In this document: positions 6,874-10,158 of the stretch, in pieces
How positions within the stretch are numbered: position 1 is the first letter of the stretch
Layout: each line of letters begins with the position of its first letter
NCBI GenBank assembly: GCA_023132075.1
Contig: JAGLYT010000033.1
Coordinates: 1 to 10,158 of the forward strand
Origin: a bacterium
GTDB lineage: Bacteria; CBDUZB01; JAGLHV01
Direction: 5' to 3'
DNA length: 10,158 nt
Notes under the pieces: generated by a model
What the model saw: the letters and a program-made list of their open reading frames with translations, nothing else
What the model was told of the DNA's origin: nothing
Database searches by the model: none
Made by a program: the position numbers and the translations under genes

Positions 6874-7050
6874 AGTCGAAAAGGCAAATTCATCGCAAGG
6901 TGAAGGCATTCATCTGCCGGGAAATAAAGGCGGGTGAATCTCTCGCTGTAAGCAGAAGAGGAATAAGGTTTAAATTTTTCTGTAGCGGGAAGGCAAAGTT
7001 ACGGGTTCGCCACTAATTAAAAGCGGATGGCCGGGCTACCGAGCTGACTG
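6874..7050 (+). promoter_or_regulatory. Cyclic di-GMP-I (GEMM-I) riboswitch, interrupted by an 87-nt structured insert
   Basis: Conserved GEMM-I core pieces appear in order. First is GGCAAA (6883-6888), then a stem with a GCAA tetraloop (TTCATC 6889-6894 with GGTGAA 6899-6904). Later come GGCAAAG (6992-6998), ACGGG (7001-7005), a P3-like stem (TTCGC 7006-7010 with GCGGA 7023-7027) and GGCCGGGCTACCGA (7029-7042). TAGTCG (6873-6878) can pair with TGACTG (7045-7050) to close P1. In usual GEMM-I RNAs the tetraloop stem is followed within a few bases by GCAAAG. Here 87 nt intervene between two GAAGGCA repeats (6902-6908 and 6989-6995). Known GEMM-I RNAs bind cyclic di-GMP and often control secreted or surface proteins, as the downstream genes appear to be. 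The class call rests on motif matching by eye. Confidence 0.75.
6902..6995 (+). repeat. Direct repeat GAAGGCA flanking a two-hairpin insert within the riboswitch
   Basis: GAAGGCA occurs at 6902-6908 and 6989-6995. Two hairpins fill the space almost completely. One is an 11-bp stem, 6908-6918 with 6929-6939, around a 10-nt loop. The other has 7 outer pairs (6941-6947 with 6984-6990) and 8 inner pairs (6953-6960 with 6975-6982). Removing one repeat plus the insert restores a compact GEMM-I order. The first hairpin repeats both arms of the tetraloop stem (TTCATC at 6909-6914, GGTGAA at 6933-6938), so alternative pairings between the two are possible. Confidence 0.6.
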
Positions 7051-7090
7051 TAAAGAGGTTATAGCCAGATAAGGTGGGTCGGTTTTTTTT
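7038..7090 (+). terminator. Riboswitch expression-platform terminator
   Basis: CTGAC (7044-7048) can pair with GTCGG (7078-7082), or alternatively ACCGA (7038-7042) with TCGGT (7079-7083). Both sit directly against a run of eight T (7083-7090). Both 5' arms overlap the 3' end of the aptamer, including the bases that would close P1. Folding of the aptamer and of the terminator should therefore exclude each other. The stem is short and its loop long (about 29 nt, with a small TTAT/ATAA inner stem), so terminator strength is uncertain. The overlap suggests that ligand binding favours read-through. Confidence 0.5.
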
Positions 7091-7314
7091 ATTATATGGT
7101 TAATGGTTTGAGTGAAGGCTTTAAATAAAAATCCTCGTAGTCTTTCCATTATTTATTATCCGGTTGATTAGATTTTTTTGACCAGCTTTTTTTGAAAATA
7201 ATTACAATATTTTTTTATTTTCTATCCAAAAATAAAATTTAGATGCGAGCAGTTTATTCAGTAATTGTAAAATAAGTAAACAAAAAAATAAAATAAAGAA
7301 AGGAGGTGAAAAAG
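7091..7314. other. Long 5' untranslated leader downstream of the riboswitch
   Basis: About 220 very AT-rich bases separate the terminator from the first gene, and no gene is supportable. A promoter-like pair, TTGACC (7178-7183) and TACAAT (7203-7208), has a 19-base spacer and could give riboswitch-independent transcription, but the spacing is poor. A perfect Shine-Dalgarno AGGAGGTG lies at 7301-7308. Confidence 0.45.
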
Positions 7315-8400
7315 ATGAAAAAGTCTTTAATTTTAATGACATTGTTAGTTGTAATGAGTATCTTTATGGTGGGTAATGTTTATAGCGATACTACTGTTTA
7401 TGAAAATAGTTGGATTCAAGGTTTGTATTTAAAACAGGGTGCTTCCGCAGAGGTAACAATATCAGACATTGCTGACCCATATCCTGAAGGATCAGGTGAT
7501 CAGTGTGCCAAGTTTGCTTTTAATAAGGACATTGGTTGGGCAAAGATTGGCTCACAGGCTTACGGTGGAGTTGTGCCAATGGATTTAACAGGCCATACGA
7601 AAATGCAGTTTGAAGTTTCTGCTAATCAGGATGGCGTGGTAGCTTATTTTGGTCTGGGTGCAGGCGATATATACAATGATTCATGCGGTGAACACACTGT
7701 TATCGGAGATCCGATTACGATAAGTTCTACCGGGTGGACACCGGCATATGTAGATCTTACAGGACAAAATATGAGTGCGGTTAGCAATCTTTGGTGGATG
7801 ACGTTGGCCGGAGGAAATGATGGTTTACCGAATGCTAATGTTGAAATTTATGTTGACGATGTAGAATATTTAGGCGGTGGAGCTGGTCTCATTACGGTTA
7901 CTATAGGTGCAGGGACAGTCGGCGTCAGTGTGACAGGTACTATTACTTTTGGGAATTTAATTTATGGTGATGATAAAATTAGTAGTACGAATACCGCGGG
8001 TGATAAATTTTTTACAGTAGCCAATATTGGAAATGTAAACGAAGATTTACGCTTAAAAGTATTGGATCCGCCGGGTTGGACATCAAGTACTGATGAAACT
8101 GCAGGAACTGATGAATATGTACTTTATGCTGTGGTTACTTCTACGACAGTAGCACCTGGAAATATTGATGTCGATGATTTTGATGCAGAAGATGTTGTGA
8201 CTACCACTTCTCAAAAGTGCCAGGATACAGGTGATGCAGGCAGATTTGATAGTGATGATAGCGGTCATGGAGTTGATGTTACCTGGAATCCTGTTTATGT
8301 TAATACCAGGGCTGTCTGGATTAGGTTTAAAGCACCAACTGGTGGTGCCATAATGACAGAACAAGCAATTCGGGTAGTTGTTATTGCTGAAAAACATTAG
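7315..8400 (+). CDS. Secreted protein with CBM-like N-terminal domain (361 aa)
   Basis: The ATG at 7315 is chosen because AGGAGGTG sits 6 bases upstream. A GTG at 7306 is part of that Shine-Dalgarno. The product has a clear signal peptide (basic MKK, hydrophobic core, likely cleavage after VYS at residue 24) and no other membrane segment, so it is exported. Residues of about 26-195 resemble a beta-sandwich carbohydrate-binding or galactose-binding-like domain: a strand-rich region with MDLTGHTKMQFEVSAN, a WTPAYVDLTGQ segment and a final VEIYVDDVEYLG strand, the typical end of such modules. A Gly/Thr-rich linker follows. The C-terminal region (about 200-361) is another beta-rich domain (VSVTGTITFGNL, then FTVANIGNVNEDLRLKV) whose family I do not recognise. 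There are no catalytic motifs. As the first gene behind a cyclic di-GMP riboswitch, it may be a surface-layer, matrix or adhesive component; this is inference. Confidence 0.85.
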   Translation: MKKSLILMTLLVVMSIFMVGNVYSDTTVYENSWIQGLYLKQGASAEVTISDIADPYPEGSGDQCAKFAFNKDIGWAKIGSQAYGGVVPMDLTGHTKMQFEVSANQDGVVAYFGLGAGDIYNDSCGEHTVIGDPITISSTGWTPAYVDLTGQNMSAVSNLWWMTLAGGNDGLPNANVEIYVDDVEYLGGGAGLITVTIGAGTVGVSVTGTITFGNLIYGDDKISSTNTAGDKFFTVANIGNVNEDLRLKVLDPPGWTSSTDETAGTDEYVLYAVVTSTTVAPGNIDVDDFDAEDVVTTTSQKCQDTGDAGRFDSDDSGHGVDVTWNPVYVNTRAVWIRFKAPTGGAIMTEQAIRVVVIAEKH

Positions 8401-8407
8401 TGAAAAT

Positions 8408-8454
8408 TAAATATGCAGGGTGGTTTATTAATCCTAAGTCATCCTGTATATTTA
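8408..8454 (+). repeat. Strong inverted repeat between the two secreted-protein genes
   Basis: Bases 8408-8422 pair with 8440-8454 over 15 positions, including two G-T pairs, around a 17-nt loop. No T tract follows directly, so it is not a classical terminator. Placed between two cotranscribed genes, it could stabilise the upstream message or reduce expression of the second gene. Confidence 0.55.
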
Positions 8455-8479
8455 TACTGTATAAACGGAAGTGAGAATA

Positions 8480-10066
8480 ATGAAAAAGTTTTTGGTTAAA
8501 ACACTAAAAATTAAAGTATTTTTTGTTTTTATAACAATTATTGGGATAGTAGTATGCGTTAGTACCGGACTTCTTTTTGCCGCTGCTTTGCAGGTTACGC
8601 CTATACAGATATGTGTAAGTTCTATGATAGGATATAGCTGCAATTATAATGATTCCGTTCCCTCATTTGCTTATATTTACGCAAAAAATCCTGAAACCGG
8701 TTCTGCTGTCGCTCAAGTAGAAGTAAGCTTATTGTTTGATGACCCTGATACAGGTTATGAAAAAATACCGGACCCTTCCTGGATTCAACTGGTTGAACCA
8801 ACCAATTTTACTTTGCTCAAAGGAGAACAACGGGCAATCAATATGATTATTAATATTCCGAACGATACGCAATATTATTTAAAGAAATATCATTTTCGAA
8901 TTGAAGCGATTGATGTGGGACCAAATGCAGGAGCGGGCGGAATAGTTATGGTATATTTAGATATAGCACCTTTTTCTGTTTCTTACGGAACAGCCTCTTC
9001 ACCTATAATTGAAAAAATAGGAATGATTGGCAACCGTATAGTATTTAATTCAGATTTTTCCACTATGGGTGACGGTATAAATAAAGTGACCTTATTGTAT
9101 AGAAAAAAGGGGGAAGATTCTTATGTAAGTACTTTTTTTAATCCGGAGCCGGCAGGTGCTTTTTATACAGGTAGAACAATTATTCCTAAAGAGGAAGTGA
9201 CCTTTCAGGGATTAGAATATTATATTGAGATAGATACCACCGGGGAGGAGAATCTTTATTCTCCCCTTGGAGCACCTAGTGTCCCTTATTATTTAGAAGT
9301 AAGCACAATTACTACCGGTGTAGTCACCAGCGAAGGGGGCACGGTCACTGTAGTTGATGGTAATCCTGAAGACGGAGAGACGAGTGTTAATATACCACGC
9401 AATGCTTTGACTGCTGATGCAGCGATAACGATTACTCAGAGAGTAGCCGATGAAATAAACGTGCCTTTAGGTTCACGACGTTTTATTTTAAGTGATAAAC
9501 CTGTGGCTGTTTATGATTTTTCTCCTGATAATTTAGCCTTTAGAAGGTCGGTTACTTTGACTATGCTTTATTTGGATAATGAAAGTGACGATTTAGTTGA
9601 CCAAAGTGATGGATTTGTTGATGATACGTTCCCTCCTGTTGATGCTGCTACTCTGAAACTTTTTTACTGGGATGGACATGATTGGCGATATATAGGGGGT
9701 ACGGTAGATACAGTAAATCATACAGTTACTGCTACAATTTCTCATTTTTCTATGTATGCTCTTTTTGCCGCTCGAGGTCCTGAATCAAAAGATTTTAGGC
9801 CTTTTGAGCGAATTATAACGCCTAACGGCGATGGAAAAAATGATTATGCTGATTTTAATGGATTAGATAGCAGTGTTAAGATATTTGATATCAGGGGTAA
9901 AAAAATAAGGACTTTGAATCCCGAAACAATTTCCGTAGAACCATATATTGAGATACGGTGGGATGGACGGGATGATAGTAGTGATATAGTAGAAAGCGGT
10001 GTTTATATTTACCAATACAAGTATAATGGAAAATTAACCAGCGGAGTAATTGCGGTAGCGAAGTAA
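8480..10066 (+). CDS. Secreted surface protein with ZU5-like and CHU_C/FlgD-like C-terminal domains (528 aa)
   Basis: The ATG at 8480 is preferred because GGAAGTGAG lies just upstream. A GTG at 8471 falls inside that site. Residues 1-36 form a long signal peptide (MKKFLVKTLKIK, then a hydrophobic core, likely cleavage near FAA). Residues of about 37-275 are beta-rich with no family I recognise. From about 278 comes a ZU5-like domain: VVTSEGGTVTV, then VNIPRNAL, TLTMLYLDNE, and an ending close to HTVTATISHFSMYALFA. The C-terminus (about 440-528) begins RIITPNGDGKND and continues with KIFDIRGKKIRTL, IEIRWDGRDDSS and VESGVYIYQYKY. That is the signature of CHU_C/FlgD-Ig-type C-terminal domains, used in several phyla for surface sorting or attachment. 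It is probably cotranscribed with the preceding gene (79-base gap) and so shares its riboswitch control. No enzyme motif is visible. Confidence 0.87.
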   Translation: MKKFLVKTLKIKVFFVFITIIGIVVCVSTGLLFAAALQVTPIQICVSSMIGYSCNYNDSVPSFAYIYAKNPETGSAVAQVEVSLLFDDPDTGYEKIPDPSWIQLVEPTNFTLLKGEQRAINMIINIPNDTQYYLKKYHFRIEAIDVGPNAGAGGIVMVYLDIAPFSVSYGTASSPIIEKIGMIGNRIVFNSDFSTMGDGINKVTLLYRKKGEDSYVSTFFNPEPAGAFYTGRTIIPKEEVTFQGLEYYIEIDTTGEENLYSPLGAPSVPYYLEVSTITTGVVTSEGGTVTVVDGNPEDGETSVNIPRNALTADAAITITQRVADEINVPLGSRRFILSDKPVAVYDFSPDNLAFRRSVTLTMLYLDNESDDLVDQSDGFVDDTFPPVDAATLKLFYWDGHDWRYIGGTVDTVNHTVTATISHFSMYALFAARGPESKDFRPFERIITPNGDGKNDYADFNGLDSSVKIFDIRGKKIRTLNPETISVEPYIEIRWDGRDDSSDIVESGVYIYQYKYNGKLTSGVIAVAK

Positions 10067-10101
10067 AAAACAAAAATAGTCCATAGACAACGGACAAAAG
10101 G

Positions 10102-10158
10102 AAAATACTAAATACTAAATTCGAAATACTAAACAAATTCAAAATACGAAATACAAAA
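10102..10158. repeat. AT-rich degenerate short tandem repeat at the window end
   Basis: Variants of AAATACTAAAT, AAATTCGAAATAC and AAATACGAAATAC follow one another up to the window edge, probably continuing beyond it. The unit is roughly AAATACKAAATWC with substitutions. A short GTCC...GGAC inverted repeat (about 10079-10095) lies just before it. No coding potential is evident. Confidence 0.55.

Noticed and set aside
6880-6945. Two tandem complete GEMM-I aptamers
   Set aside because: The first half lacks its own GCAAAG, ACGGG and CCGGG-CTACCG elements. Only one full set of core motifs is present across the region.
7306-7314. GTG at 7306 as start of the 361-aa protein
   Set aside because: The GTG is part of the Shine-Dalgarno AGGAGGTG, which is ideally placed for the ATG at 7315.
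8471-8479. GTG at 8471 as start of the 528-aa protein
   Set aside because: It lies inside the purine-rich GGAAGTGAG, the better ribosome binding site for the ATG at 8480.
1-10158. CRISPR array, tRNA, rRNA, or insertion sequence
   Set aside because: I saw no regularly spaced repeats, no tRNA or rRNA motifs, no transposase-like protein and no terminal inverted repeats. The long minus-strand frames lie opposite real genes and have no supporting features.

Overview
The window is AT-rich and densely coded. Every supportable gene is on the + strand. The gene set is a GldF/GldG-type ABC system with a DUF4340 protein, a PAS histidine kinase, and secreted proteins with Ig-like, ZU5-like and CHU_C/FlgD-like C-terminal domains. 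This suggests a poorly characterised, probably diderm bacterium of the Omnitrophota/Desantisbacteria kind. That placement is an impression from domain content, not a phylogenetic result.

Region 1 (1-3214) is the distal part of an ABC-transport operon: the 3' part of an ABC-2 permease, a GldG-like auxiliary protein 3 bases later, and a membrane-anchored DUF4340 protein. The ATPase is presumably upstream of the window. A structured intergenic region (3215-3433) with a probable terminator follows.

Region 2 (3434-6704) looks like a patchwork. It has a 721-aa membrane histidine kinase without an adjacent response regulator, a 5'-truncated remnant of a gingipain-like (peptidase C25 type) surface protein, and a short fragment matching the C-terminus of a DUF4340 protein. 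The 3' end of the DUF4340 gene recurs three times: in the DUF4340 gene itself, as the tail of the kinase, and as the isolated fragment. The copies bracket the kinase and the protease remnant.

Region 3 (6705-7314) is a non-coding leader. A near-consensus sigma-70 promoter (TTGACA-N17-TACAAT) is followed by an RNA with the conserved core of a GEMM-I (c-di-GMP-I) riboswitch. An 87-nt block made almost wholly of two strong hairpins interrupts the core, and a T8 terminator follows.

Region 4 (7315-10066) holds two secreted proteins that the riboswitch probably controls as an operon: a 361-aa protein with a CBM-like N-terminal domain, and a 528-aa protein with ZU5-like and CHU_C/FlgD-like domains. 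The simplest overall reading is cyclic di-GMP control of cell-surface or matrix proteins. The window ends in AT-rich degenerate short repeats.

The best candidates for something new are the interrupted riboswitch and the triplicated DUF4340 gene end.
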